From: Oligoflexia bacterium
GTDB taxonomy: Bacteria > Bdellovibrionota > UBA1018 > CAIPTA01 > JAALKR01
Direction: 5' to 3'
NCBI GenBank assembly: GCA_011087955.1
Contig: JAALKR010000022.1
Location: 1-34,369, forward strand
DNA: 34,369 nt
The notes beneath the pieces were generated by a model. That model saw only the letters and a list, made by a program, of their open reading frames with translations. It did no database searches and was not told the origin of the DNA. Made by a program: the position numbers and the translations under genes. Within the stretch, counting starts at the first letter, position 1, and every line of letters begins with the position of its first letter. Of the stretch, positions 7,763 through 16,895 are shown piece by piece.

Positions 7763-8891
7763 TCGATTTCTAATTTTTGCTGCTGTGCCACTCTTTGCTG
7801 GGATGTCGCTCTTTGCTGCAGTTAAGGAAGCGACTAAGGAAGAAAAGAAACTCAATCAGGTTCGTTCCCAAGTTAAAAAATATGAAATGCTTATCAATTC
7901 AGAAATGCGCAATGAGGCTAAGTTTGGTCAAGAGATAGAGCAATTAAGTAAGCTCATGCGCTTGCAAGCCTTGGAAATCGAGCTCAGCAGGGCAGAGCTT
8001 TTGGAGATTGAAACTCAAATTTCTGAGATGAACCAACGCAAGACGGCTCTAAAGAAAATTCTGAACAATCGTAAAGAGAAAATGAAAGAACATCTTTCCC
8101 GTGTCTACAGTCTTAAATTTACAGTGCTATTTACAAGTACCACGCGACGTAAGCAGGCAATGCGTTCGATGCATAAGAAACTTATTGATTCGATGGTATT
8201 GGATGAGAAAACACAGATCTTCATGTTGAAAGAGCTTGCGCTTGAACTCCTTCAGATGGAAGAAGATACGCTAGAGAAAAAACAGGAGCTTGTAGCGCAA
8301 GTAGATGATTTGAGGCAAAAACAATCCGTCTTGCAGTTAAACATTGAGCTAAAAAATAAGCACTTAAAGAGGTCAAAACTTTCTCGGAATAAGCGTTTAA
8401 GGCAATTTCAAGAAGCAAAGAAGTCTGAGCGTAAGCTAGCAAATACAATGATCCGACTCAGAAAGAAGAGAGAAAGGCTTAAGAAAAAATGGGCGAGTAA
8501 CTTTCTTGCACATAAAGGGAATTTGGCTCTTCCGCTACAAGGTAGAGTTATTACAAAATTTGGAAAACGGTATGAGCCAAAAACGAATTTATACAGCTTT
8601 CATAAGGGTGTCTCAATTTCGACAAACGGAAGAGAAGAGGTAAAGGCAATTTTTCCTGGAAAGGTCGTTTTTTCTGGAAGACTTGGAGGTTATCGGCAGC
8701 TTATCATTATAGATCATGGGAAGGATTACTTTAGCCTGGTTGCTCAACTTGGAGAGTTGATCAGCAAAGTTGGAGATAAGGTTAACGTAGGTGATGTGAT
8801 TGGAAAGAGTGGAATTTCGGGAGACCCGGTTTATTTCGAAATCCGTAAACGGCACGTTGCGATTGATCCACTTCCTTGGCTGAAATTTTAA
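7755..8891 (+). CDS. envC: EnvC-type murein hydrolase activator (degenerate LytM/M23)
   Basis: About 378 residues from a TTG at 7755, chosen because GAGG (7746-7749) sits five bases upstream and the protein then opens with a clean signal peptide (MRNRFLIFAAVPLFAG). An in-frame TTG at 7722 is the alternative. Residues about 25-255 are long charged coiled coil. The C-terminal 120 residues are an M23/LytM domain (VITKFGKRYEP, FHKGVSIST, VYFEIRKR, DPLPWL). The zinc ligands of active M23 enzymes are replaced: HxxxD is HKGVS, the YAHL-type His is VAQL, and HxH is VYF. Loss of catalysis is characteristic of EnvC, which is recruited by FtsX and activates amidases. It overlaps ftsX by eight bases. Confidence 0.88.
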   Translation: MRNRFLIFAAVPLFAGMSLFAAVKEATKEEKKLNQVRSQVKKYEMLINSEMRNEAKFGQEIEQLSKLMRLQALEIELSRAELLEIETQISEMNQRKTALKKILNNRKEKMKEHLSRVYSLKFTVLFTSTTRRKQAMRSMHKKLIDSMVLDEKTQIFMLKELALELLQMEEDTLEKKQELVAQVDDLRQKQSVLQLNIELKNKHLKRSKLSRNKRLRQFQEAKKSERKLANTMIRLRKKRERLKKKWASNFLAHKGNLALPLQGRVITKFGKRYEPKTNLYSFHKGVSISTNGREEVKAIFPGKVVFSGRLGGYRQLIIIDHGKDYFSLVAQLGELISKVGDKVNVGDVIGKSGISGDPVYFEIRKRHVAIDPLPWLKF

Positions 8892-8909
8892 CATCGCGCT
8901 GGAGCATTA

Positions 8910-10328
8910 ATGACACGATTGGTTAAAATATTGCTGGTTCTTTCTTTAGTGGTCACGAGCGTGATCATTTCTGGAGCTGTCGTAGCGAAAGAATCCAAAA
9001 GCAAAAAGAGTCTCGTGACAAATGAGAAGTATAACGAGATTGCATTATTCAATCGTGTGCTAAATTTTGTCGAACAGCAGTATGTTGAGAATGTAGACAC
9101 GAAGAAGCTAGTTCATGGCGCAATTAAGGGAATGCTCGAGGCCTTAGATCCGCACTCTAGCTTTTTACCGCCCGAGATTTATCATCAAATGCGGAATGAT
9201 ACGAGTGGGAAGTTTGGTGGTTTGGGCATTAAGATTTGGTTGGGCGAGGATGGATTGCTTACTGTCGTGCACCCAATGGAAGACACCCCTGCTTGGAAGG
9301 CCGGAGTAAAGGCTGGCGACAAAATTATTCGTATCAACGGAGAGGCCACCAAAGGTTTATCTTTGGTTGAGGCAGTAGCGAAAATGCGCGAAAAAGGCGA
9401 AGCAATCCGGCTGACCGTCTTTCGGGAGGAGTCTGATGAAATAAAAGAAATTGAGATCATACGCGAAGAAATTAAAGTCAAATCGGTTCGTGAACAAATG
9501 CTAGTCGATAATATTGGCTACGTTCGTCTAAGTCATTTTCAAGAAAAGTCGGCGCGAGAGATGAAGCGCGCTCTGAAGAGCCTGGATAAGAAAAAGAAGC
9601 TTCGTGGATTGGTCCTAGACTTAAGAAATAATCCAGGTGGACTCTTGGACGAAGCAGTGGAAGTGGCAAACCTTTTTATCGATGGTGGTGTAATTGTTTC
9701 TACGATCGGTCGAGATAAAAAGCAGGAAGAGGTCAAGAAGGCTCGTTCTGGCGTGGCTCGAACTGATATTCCACTAGTAGTACTTGTGAATGGAAATTCA
9801 GCATCGGCTGCTGAAATTGTAGCAGGGGCTCTGAAGGATCATAATCGAGCCTTAATCCTTGGCTCAAGGACATTTGGCAAGGGTTCGGTGCAAACAGTGA
9901 TCCCCTTGGCAGATGATATGGGCTTGAAGTTGACAATTGCCACATATCACACTCCGAATGGAACATCGATTCAAGCGAAGGGAATCACGCCGCATGTGCT
10001 TCTGGACGAGGTGGATCCAGAACTATATAGCAAGGCGAAGCGAAAGGCTTCATACTTGCGGGAAGCGGACCTGCGCAATCACTTTGGTGCTGAGGGCCGA
10101 GTTGAAAATTCTCGTCGTAAAATTGGTGACTACACTCAGAAGCGTGGTAAGGATAAGAGCGAACGGAAGTCTCGTGAGCGTATGGATCCAGAGAAAGATT
10201 TTCAGATTCAACGGGCTGTTGCTCACCTAAAGAGCTTGGACTTCTACAAGCGAGTTCTCCAACAGGAAGAGACAACCGAGCGTAAGGTCGGACGCAGTAA
10301 AAAGAAGCAAGGCAGGGCAAAGATTTAA
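8910..10328 (+). CDS. ctpA: Carboxyl-terminal processing protease (S41, CtpA type)
   Basis: 472 residues, ATG at 8910 after GGAG (8901-8904). The signal peptide or membrane anchor spans residues 3-24. Then come an N-terminal helical region, a PDZ domain at about 100-180 (FGGLGIKIW, then GVKAGDKIIRING) and the S41 core. The catalytic Ser299 lies in NGNSASAAE and Lys324 in FGKGSVQ, 25 residues apart as in E. coli Prc. The C-terminal 90 residues are unusually rich in Lys, Arg and Glu. CtpA-type proteases degrade periplasmic proteins, including peptidoglycan hydrolases in some bacteria. Its place after ftsEX-envC suggests control of cell-wall splitting; that is inference. Confidence 0.93.
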   Translation: MTRLVKILLVLSLVVTSVIISGAVVAKESKSKKSLVTNEKYNEIALFNRVLNFVEQQYVENVDTKKLVHGAIKGMLEALDPHSSFLPPEIYHQMRNDTSGKFGGLGIKIWLGEDGLLTVVHPMEDTPAWKAGVKAGDKIIRINGEATKGLSLVEAVAKMREKGEAIRLTVFREESDEIKEIEIIREEIKVKSVREQMLVDNIGYVRLSHFQEKSAREMKRALKSLDKKKKLRGLVLDLRNNPGGLLDEAVEVANLFIDGGVIVSTIGRDKKQEEVKKARSGVARTDIPLVVLVNGNSASAAEIVAGALKDHNRALILGSRTFGKGSVQTVIPLADDMGLKLTIATYHTPNGTSIQAKGITPHVLLDEVDPELYSKAKRKASYLREADLRNHFGAEGRVENSRRKIGDYTQKRGKDKSERKSRERMDPEKDFQIQRAVAHLKSLDFYKRVLQQEETTERKVGRSKKKQGRAKI

Positions 10329-10331
10329 TTC

Positions 10332-11615
10332 ATGGATTTATTCTCTCGGGCTGACGAACCTAGTGTTTACACGGTTTCTGAAATTAACGACAAAATCAAG
10401 GACGCCTTAGAAGGTGATTTTGCGAATGTTTCGATTCAAGGAGAGATCTCAAACTTTCATCCAGCAGCAAGCGGGCATGTATATTTTTCGATGAAGGATG
10501 AGGATTCTTCGATTTCGGCGGCACTATTTCGCGGCGTTGCTGCAAAGATTCGCAATATTCAATTGAAGGACGGACTGGAAGTTATTTGTCACGGTCGTAT
10601 ATCTGTTTATCCACCTCGTGGATCTTATCAGCTGATTGTGAGTAATATGGAAGCGCTTGGGTCGGGCTCCTTGCAGGCAAAACTCGAAGTTCTTAAGAAG
10701 AGGCTGCAAGCGGAAGGTCTATTTGATGTTGATCGCAAGTGTGAAATTCCGAGGATGCCGAAAAAAATTGCCGTGATTACTAGTCCAACAGGGGCTGCAG
10801 TTCGAGACGTGTTGTCAGTAATGAAGCGACGTTCGGTGGCTTTTGAGCTTATTATTGTGCCGTCACTTGTTCAGGGTGAGGGTGCCGAACCACAACTTTT
10901 GAAGGCCATAAAGGCGGCTAATCATCCTGCTCTAGAAGCAGAAGTAATCCTGCTGACGAGGGGAGGCGGTAGCTTAGAGGACTTGTGGTGCTTCAACTCG
11001 GAGAAGCTTGCTCGTGCTATAGCCGACTCTAAGATTCCAGTTGTCTCGGCTATTGGGCACGAGATTGACTTTACGATTGCAGACTTCGTGGCTGACTATC
11101 GAGCGCCAACTCCCTCCGCAGCGGCTGAAATCCTGACGAAAGAGTCGGAAGTGCTGATGGAAACGCTGGATGAGTATTGGGATCGGCTACAGAATTCAAT
11201 TAATCGAAAATTGCAGCAGCTGCGAATAGAGTTTCAGTCAACTCGTTCACGAATTCGTAATCCAGCCGAATATTTAAGGGAAATAAAGCGACAGTTTGAG
11301 GACTGGTTTGATCGTATGATTGTAGTAATGCGAAGAAATCTGAGTGACAGAAATTTGACGCCAATTCTGGAACAATTGTATTTCAAATTCCGTGAGACTA
11401 TTAAAATTCGACAATCAGAAATAGAATATAACATGGCAGCATTGAATGCTTTATCACCGGTGAGCATTCTCGATAGAGGGTATGCAATTGTTCAAGAGGC
11501 CGATGGCACCTATCTGAGGTCGGCGAAAGAAGCTAATGTTGGAGACGAATTGAATATTCGACTCAGTAAAGGCAATTTAAAGACTGAGGTGACGAAGATT
11601 GGCGAATCTGGATAA
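10332..11615 (+). CDS. xseA: Exodeoxyribonuclease VII large subunit
   Basis: 427 residues, typical of XseA. It has an N-terminal OB-fold (YTVSEINDKIKDALEGDFANVSIQGEISNF, then GHVYFSMKD) and the catalytic domain with the family words IAVITSPTGAAVRDVL, LTRGGGSLEDLWCFN, VVSAIGHEIDFTIADFVADYRAPTPSAAAE. A long helical region and a closing segment (LNALSPVSILDRGYAIV) follow. With XseB it degrades single-stranded DNA in repair. It starts three bases after ctpA; the kinase-like gene overlaps its end by 17 bases. The small-subunit gene xseB, often adjacent, is not in this window. Confidence 0.95.
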   Translation: MDLFSRADEPSVYTVSEINDKIKDALEGDFANVSIQGEISNFHPAASGHVYFSMKDEDSSISAALFRGVAAKIRNIQLKDGLEVICHGRISVYPPRGSYQLIVSNMEALGSGSLQAKLEVLKKRLQAEGLFDVDRKCEIPRMPKKIAVITSPTGAAVRDVLSVMKRRSVAFELIIVPSLVQGEGAEPQLLKAIKAANHPALEAEVILLTRGGGSLEDLWCFNSEKLARAIADSKIPVVSAIGHEIDFTIADFVADYRAPTPSAAAEILTKESEVLMETLDEYWDRLQNSINRKLQQLRIEFQSTRSRIRNPAEYLREIKRQFEDWFDRMIVVMRRNLSDRNLTPILEQLYFKFRETIKIRQSEIEYNMAALNALSPVSILDRGYAIVQEADGTYLRSAKEANVGDELNIRLSKGNLKTEVTKIGESG

Positions 11616-13278
11616 GGTTTGGATCATAGGGGAGCAGATCCTACCACCAGAAAATCAAATTCCATCTATTGATGGCATGTTGTTGATGGTGAGTCTATCT
11701 GTTGATGACTTTGAAAGCCGGATCGAGCCAGACGAGCGTCTCTCCTTATTGACTGAAGATCAATTTGCTTCTGAGATTCAAGACAAGTATCAAGACCGCA
11801 TCGAAACAATGCGAGTTGGGTTACCGACTCCTTCTTTTCAACTCTTTGAGGAACAGTTACTGGCTTTACGTTCAGAGTTGAGGCTGGTTCATGATTTTTC
11901 TATTGCCGAAGAGATGACCTGGAGTGGGGGAATCGCTACAGAAGCTAAGGTGATACGTAAGATTACAGAAGCGATGGTGCGAATTTTTGCCTGCAATGAC
12001 AATGCGGCTGTGCAAAACTGCTTGCAAAAAATCGTAGATGATATTGCTAAAACCAGGTCAGTAAAATTATTTGTAGACCCATCATACGCGTCGCTAGCAG
12101 AAATGAAAATTCAAGATTTAGCAATTCCGATTCAGTTTGAGGAAAAGCTTTATGCACATCTTTACGTGAGGCTAAGGAAGTCAATTAAAAATAAAGAAGT
12201 AGTTATAAACGAATTATCTGAATTTCTACTGGGCCTTTCAGATGTGATAGCACTTACATTGGAGCGCAACCGAGTACTACAAGATGCAGTTCGTTCTCGC
12301 GATCTGTGGCAAGCGTCCTTTGATGCTATTGAAGATCCAGTTGTGATTATTGATTCAGAATTAATAGTCTTACAAGCGAATCGTTCGTATTTGGAACTTG
12401 TTGGTCGTACACTTGAAAATGTTCTGAATCACGAGAGCCTATTTTTTAATATTGAAGAAATTTCTTCTTATATGAAATCCACACGGAGTGAGTGGGAATT
12501 AAATTTTTCCAACCGAAATTACCGCGTTTTTTTAGATCGACTACACAAACAAGATAATGAAGATCATTTTGTAGTTCGGATGCAGGATTTTACTCGAGAA
12601 AAGCAACTGCGAGAAACCATGATGGCAAAAGAACAGCGCTCTAACCTAGGAGTATTAATTAGCTCGGTCGCACATGATATTAATAATCCTATTGGTGGAA
12701 TTCTTGCCTTTTGTCAGCTTCTTGAGAAAGATTACGGCGCAAAAACAGCGGTTGGACAGGATATTCGGACAATTCGTGAAGAAGCAAGCCGTTGCCAGAA
12801 TCTTATTCAAACAATGCTTACTCTTGTTCGAGAGTCGAAAAGTGAATCTGAAATTTATTCAGTATCCGAATGTATTACCTCGGTTATGAACTTGCTTCGC
12901 CCGGCGCTTAAGCGCTCTAAGTTTGATATTGAATGGAAAGATGAAACTCGTATTCTATATGATCTTCCCAATCTTTGGGGGTACAAAGAGAAAACGCTGC
13001 AAGCAATTTTTCAGTCGCTACAGGAGTTAGTTTCTAGGCTGGGTGAATCATTCGTATCTCTGCCTCGGCGGGAACGAAAGATTACGGTCGACACAGAGGT
13101 TAGGCAAGCATTGTATCTTCGGTTTCACTGCCCGTTTGTGCCAAATATTTCTGACCTAGACCAGTCTGTGTCCCACTATCTGTCGTCGATTTTGCTGGAA
13201 GAGCAAGGTGGCTCCTTGCAGATTTTTCGGCAGCAGAATTTCATTACCTACGAGTTTTGTTTTATGCTAACGAACTAG
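11599..13278 (+). CDS. PAS histidine-kinase-like protein with degenerate ATPase domain
   Basis: 559 residues from a TTG at 11599. Residues about 110-225 look GAF-like, and 235-335 form a PAS domain (DLWQASFDAIEDPVVIIDSE). A dimerisation/phosphoacceptor helix holds His359 in SSVAHDINNPIGGILAF, the H-box of the NtrB-like class. The C-terminal part should be the ATP-binding domain, but the N-box reads LQAIFQSLQELVS, the DxGxG box is replaced by FHCPFVPNISD, and the GTGLGL segment by SVSHYLSSILLEEQGG. Only the tail pattern (EEQGGSLQIF) is kept, so ATP binding is doubtful. No membrane segment and no adjacent response regulator. It may be a cytoplasmic sensor or phosphoacceptor without its own kinase activity. 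Confidence 0.75.
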   Translation: MANLDKVWIIGEQILPPENQIPSIDGMLLMVSLSVDDFESRIEPDERLSLLTEDQFASEIQDKYQDRIETMRVGLPTPSFQLFEEQLLALRSELRLVHDFSIAEEMTWSGGIATEAKVIRKITEAMVRIFACNDNAAVQNCLQKIVDDIAKTRSVKLFVDPSYASLAEMKIQDLAIPIQFEEKLYAHLYVRLRKSIKNKEVVINELSEFLLGLSDVIALTLERNRVLQDAVRSRDLWQASFDAIEDPVVIIDSELIVLQANRSYLELVGRTLENVLNHESLFFNIEEISSYMKSTRSEWELNFSNRNYRVFLDRLHKQDNEDHFVVRMQDFTREKQLRETMMAKEQRSNLGVLISSVAHDINNPIGGILAFCQLLEKDYGAKTAVGQDIRTIREEASRCQNLIQTMLTLVRESKSESEIYSVSECITSVMNLLRPALKRSKFDIEWKDETRILYDLPNLWGYKEKTLQAIFQSLQELVSRLGESFVSLPRRERKITVDTEVRQALYLRFHCPFVPNISDLDQSVSHYLSSILLEEQGGSLQIFRQQNFITYEFCFMLTN

Positions 13279-14558
13279 GATAGCTCATTTAAGTAACGCT
13301 TGGTGAGCATCTTGCCTTTTTCAACACCAGGCTGATTGAATGGATTTATATCTTGGATTGCACCTGTGAGCACGGTCACCCATTGCCAAAAATAAAGCAG
13401 GGCGCCAATAGAGTGCTCATTTAATGCTTCAAGGCGAACAGTGAAATTTGGAATACCATTCTGTTTTAGCGCATCTCGGGTGGCTAGGAATTCGGCCTCG
13501 AACAGCTCCTGCATACTTCGACCTTCCAGAACCTTTGCTGAGGTAAGCTCTGCTGCCCCCGAAATTGTTGGAATCGGCATTGGGGTCTTGTGGTAATCGA
13601 CATACAAGAATCCAATAATTTTATCTCTCGGACCTTCCATGTACAGTTGAATTTGTGAATGCTGATCAGTAGTCCCAATCGCCGGATACGGAGTAAAGCC
13701 CTTACCCTGCTTACCTAAGCTTTCCCCCCACAGCTGACAGAACCAGCGGTTGAAGGCGGACATGTGTGAGTTGTAAGAGAAGTGAATTGTATTCTTGTGA
13801 TCGGGATGAGAGCAAAGTGCATGAGCTAAGCGAAAGGCAGGGTTCTCGTTGAATGGTTTTGCTTCCCATTCTTCCACTAGTTCTTGAGCGCCCTCGAGAT
13901 AGCCTTTAATATTCTGTCCTGCAAACGCAGCAGGGAAAAGTCCTAATGGGGTAAAGGCTGCAAATCTTCCACCGACTGACTTTGGTACTTCAAGGGTTGT
14001 AATATTATGGGCATTTGCAAAACGACGAAAGTCACCGGCCTCAGGATCGGTGCAGAGAATCAGATGGTTTTTCCAAGCATCGGCTGACTTTAGATTGTTT
14101 TGCAACCAATTGAGAGTTACAAGAAGCTGAGACCAGGTTTCTAAAGTGCCACCGCTCTTAGAACAAGCAAAAACAAACGTTTCTTCAGGTTTCCAATGTT
14201 CGAAATGTTCGATGAACCATGTTGGGTCGTTATTGTCCATGAAATAGAATTGAGGCTTGGTAAATTTCGATCGCAGTCCTCGAACCAAAACCTCTGCGTT
14301 TAAGCTGGAACCACCGGTCCCAAGCAATACAAACTTCTTGATCTCTTTGCCGGTTGAACCAGTGCGATGTTTCTCCGCAAGTTCAATGATTTTTTCAATC
14401 GGCGGATGTTCAACGGCACAGGGGTCTAAAACGTTGCGAAAACCGGCGTAGTCCGATTGAATCCACTCTTTATACTTAGCTTCAACTTGCTCACAGGCCT
14501 CTGGACGTGCATCCAGCTGTAGGCCACTCAAATTGTCTAAATTTACGATCAATTTCAT
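13275..14558 (-). CDS. pgi: Glucose-6-phosphate isomerase
   Basis: 427 residues, close to the shorter bacterial PGI class (about 430-450) rather than the 549-residue E. coli form. Recognisable motifs are LLGTGGSSLNAEVL, CSKSGGTLETWSQ (phosphate-binding), SVGGRFAAFTPLG, and GTTDQHSQIQLYMEGP. It interconverts glucose-6-phosphate and fructose-6-phosphate in glycolysis/gluconeogenesis. Its stop codon shares the palindrome CTAG (13275-13278) with the convergent kinase-like gene. The downstream-facing acyl-CoA dehydrogenase ends six bases before its start, so it probably belongs to the same leftward unit. Confidence 0.95.
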   Translation of the reverse strand: MKLIVNLDNLSGLQLDARPEACEQVEAKYKEWIQSDYAGFRNVLDPCAVEHPPIEKIIELAEKHRTGSTGKEIKKFVLLGTGGSSLNAEVLVRGLRSKFTKPQFYFMDNNDPTWFIEHFEHWKPEETFVFACSKSGGTLETWSQLLVTLNWLQNNLKSADAWKNHLILCTDPEAGDFRRFANAHNITTLEVPKSVGGRFAAFTPLGLFPAAFAGQNIKGYLEGAQELVEEWEAKPFNENPAFRLAHALCSHPDHKNTIHFSYNSHMSAFNRWFCQLWGESLGKQGKGFTPYPAIGTTDQHSQIQLYMEGPRDKIIGFLYVDYHKTPMPIPTISGAAELTSAKVLEGRSMQELFEAEFLATRDALKQNGIPNFTVRLEALNEHSIGALLYFWQWVTVLTGAIQDINPFNQPGVEKGKMLTKRYLNELS

Positions 14559-14564
14559 TAGCGC

Positions 14565-15692
14565 TTAATCCTTTTTTAAGTTGCGAGAAATTACTAATTT
14601 TTGAATTTGGCTGGTACCTTCTACAAGTTCGAGCATTTTTGCTTCTCGCATAAATCGTTCGACGACATACTCTTCCATATAGCCATATCCACCAAGCACC
14701 TGAACTGCATCAGTAGTAATGCGCATACAAGCCTCGGTACTCTTCAACTTCGCCATAGAAGCTTCTTTTGAAAACGGAAGGTCATTGTCGTGCAGATAGG
14801 CTGCTCTTCGCGTGAGCCAACGAGAGGCTTCTAATTCAGTCGCCATTTCTGCCAGCATGAACTCAATGCCCTGAAAGTCAATGATCCGCTGGCCAAATTG
14901 CTCCCGCTCCTTAGCGTAGGCAATTGCCTTATCTAATGCAGCTTGAGAAATTCCATTAGCGATTGAAGCAATAGAAATGCGGCCCGAGTCAAGCGCTGTC
15001 ATTGCAACTCTAAAGCCATCGGCAGGCCTGCCAATCGTATTTGCTGCAGGCACTGACGCATTCTCAAATAGCATTTCTGCCGTTGGACTCACTCGCATCC
15101 CCATTTTTTTTTCCAGCTTACCAACGCTCATGCCTGCACAATTTTTTTCGACGATCAGAGCGGAAATTTCTTTCTCATCTGTGCGCACCATCACGATATA
15201 TACGTCCGCTTGTCCGCCATTTGTAATGAACTGTTTAACGCCGTTTATGGTATAGTTGTCGCCAGATTTTTCTGCTTTAGTCTTTAAACTCTTCGCATCT
15301 GATCCTGAGCCTGGTTCTGTCAAACAAAATGCGCCAATCAACTCACCTGTAATTAGGTCTGGAAGATATTTTTGTTTTTGTTCTTCGGAGCCAAACTGCT
15401 CAATAATTTTGATTGGCAAGGCAGTTACTGAAAAAGACGCAGCATAGCTGGCAGAATAGTAAGCAAGTTGTTCCAGGATTAAGGAATATTCCATAATCCC
15501 CAATTCTGATCCGCCGTAATCTCCAGGCGCCGTAGCACCGATCAGCCCGGCATCTCCCATTTTTGGGAAGAGCTCTCGACGGAAATGCGAATTAGCCTCG
15601 TCTTCATCAATGATAGGGGCAATTTCTTTCTCAGCAAACTTTCGAGTGGAATCAATAACCTCAGTTTGAATGTCGTTCAGTGAGAAATCCAT
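14565..15692 (-). CDS. Acyl-CoA dehydrogenase (short-chain type)
   Basis: 375 residues with a good ribosome site (AGGAG before the ATG at 15692). Family motifs: FCLTEPGSGSDAKSL (FAD/substrate site), VKQFITNGG, KMGMRVSPTAEM, YAKEREQFGQRI, QVLGGYGYMEEY. The catalytic base is in the canonical position, Glu358 in LVEGTSQIQ, as in short- and medium-chain, isobutyryl- and 2-methylbutyryl-CoA enzymes. It oxidises an acyl-CoA to the 2-enoyl-CoA, passing electrons to ETF. It lies 22 bases downstream of the isovaleryl-type gene, suggesting branched-chain amino acid or fatty acid use. The exact substrate cannot be told from sequence alone. Confidence 0.92.
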   Translation of the reverse strand: MDFSLNDIQTEVIDSTRKFAEKEIAPIIDEDEANSHFRRELFPKMGDAGLIGATAPGDYGGSELGIMEYSLILEQLAYYSASYAASFSVTALPIKIIEQFGSEEQKQKYLPDLITGELIGAFCLTEPGSGSDAKSLKTKAEKSGDNYTINGVKQFITNGGQADVYIVMVRTDEKEISALIVEKNCAGMSVGKLEKKMGMRVSPTAEMLFENASVPAANTIGRPADGFRVAMTALDSGRISIASIANGISQAALDKAIAYAKEREQFGQRIIDFQGIEFMLAEMATELEASRWLTRRAAYLHDNDLPFSKEASMAKLKSTEACMRITTDAVQVLGGYGYMEEYVVERFMREAKMLELVEGTSQIQKLVISRNLKKD

Positions 15693-15714
15693 GGAGCTCC
15701 TAACAGACTAAAAA

Positions 15715-16869
15715 CTAATTTAGTTCTTCTCGCGCAATAATTAAACGCATAATCTCATTTGTGCCGGCCCCAATCTCGTTAAGCTTTGCATCGCGAGCCA
15801 TACGTTCAACCGGAAACTCCCGGTCATACCCGTAACCACCGAGCATCTGCACACAATCGAGAGAAACCTTCGTAGCCATGGTGGCTGCAATTAGTTTCGC
15901 CCTGGCTGCCCAAAGCGCCCCCTTTTTCCCAAGAGGCCGCCCCTCTGATTTGGCGATATCCCAACGTTTCGCTGCTTCATACACAAGCGACTTTGCTGCG
16001 TGTAATTCCGCGTCGCCGTCTGCATACATTTTTTGAATCATTTGAAACTTTGAAAGCGTTTGACCAAAGGCTTCTCGCTCTTGTACGTATCGCTGCGCTA
16101 CAGCCAGAGCTCCGCGAGCGATACCAACGGAAATCCCAGCAATTGTAATACGCTCAATATCTAAGTTACGCATCATATGTGTTGCTGAATAGCCCTCTTT
16201 GCCCACACGATTAGCTTTTGGTACGCGGCACTGATCCATAATCAGCTGGCCCGTGGGAGATCCGCGCATTCCCATTTTTCGAATTTTTTTGCCGTGGGAA
16301 AATCCTTCAAAAGAATTTTCCACAAGGAATGTAGAAACATCTTTCTTGCCGTCGCCCGTTCGTGCATACACATAAAAAATCTGCCCGTTAGGGGCATTGG
16401 TTATATAAGTTTTGGTTCCCGATAAAAGATAGTCGTTGCCGTCACGAGTTGCCATCGTTGCCATGGCAAGTGAATCAGATCCGGAGCCTGGTTCCGTAAT
16501 CCCAAGTCCACCAATACTCTTTCCGCTAATTACATCGGGAAGGTACTTTTCCTTCTGCTCCTTCGAACCATTCGTTGCTAAATTATGTACGAATAGGATT
16601 GTGTGAGCTAAGTAGGTTAGTGCTGTTGAAGCACAAACTGCACCGAGCTCCTCGTGGACGATTGTTGCTTCCACGCAGCCCATGCCAGCTCCACCAAATT
16701 CTTCTGGTACGGTTATGCCAAGCAATCCCATCTCAGCCATTTTAGAGAAATGGCCTTCGGGCAAAGTTTCAGTTTCGTCCGCTTGTTCTGCCAGAGGTAG
16801 AATTTGGTCTTGAGCAAAGTTTTGCATAGAGTCTTGGAGCATCCGCTCTTCTTCAGAAAAGAACCACAT
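15715..16869 (-). CDS. Isovaleryl-CoA dehydrogenase-type acyl-CoA dehydrogenase
   Basis: About 384 residues from the ATG at 16869; an in-frame TTG at 16890 would give 391, and neither has a clear ribosome site. It has the family motifs GLGITEPGSGSD, TKTYITNAP, KMGMRGSPTGQL, REAFGQTLSKF and QMLGGYGYDREF. The usual catalytic Glu near the C-terminus is Ala (EIGAGTNEI), while a Glu is present earlier in RNLDIERITIAG (about residue 239). This is the isovaleryl-CoA dehydrogenase arrangement, in which the base sits on another helix. It suggests leucine catabolism, though citronellyl/long-chain relatives share the swap. No carboxylase or lyase genes of that pathway are adjacent. Confidence 0.88.
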   Translation of the reverse strand: MWFFSEEERMLQDSMQNFAQDQILPLAEQADETETLPEGHFSKMAEMGLLGITVPEEFGGAGMGCVEATIVHEELGAVCASTALTYLAHTILFVHNLATNGSKEQKEKYLPDVISGKSIGGLGITEPGSGSDSLAMATMATRDGNDYLLSGTKTYITNAPNGQIFYVYARTGDGKKDVSTFLVENSFEGFSHGKKIRKMGMRGSPTGQLIMDQCRVPKANRVGKEGYSATHMMRNLDIERITIAGISVGIARGALAVAQRYVQEREAFGQTLSKFQMIQKMYADGDAELHAAKSLVYEAAKRWDIAKSEGRPLGKKGALWAARAKLIAATMATKVSLDCVQMLGGYGYDREFPVERMARDAKLNEIGAGTNEIMRLIIAREELN

Positions 16870-16895
16870 AGGTCTTGTTATAAATCCCAAATATT

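Noticed and set aside
9985-10320. 111-residue leftward frame inside the ctpA gene
   Set aside because: Opposite-strand shadow of the Lys/Arg-rich CtpA tail; no independent support.
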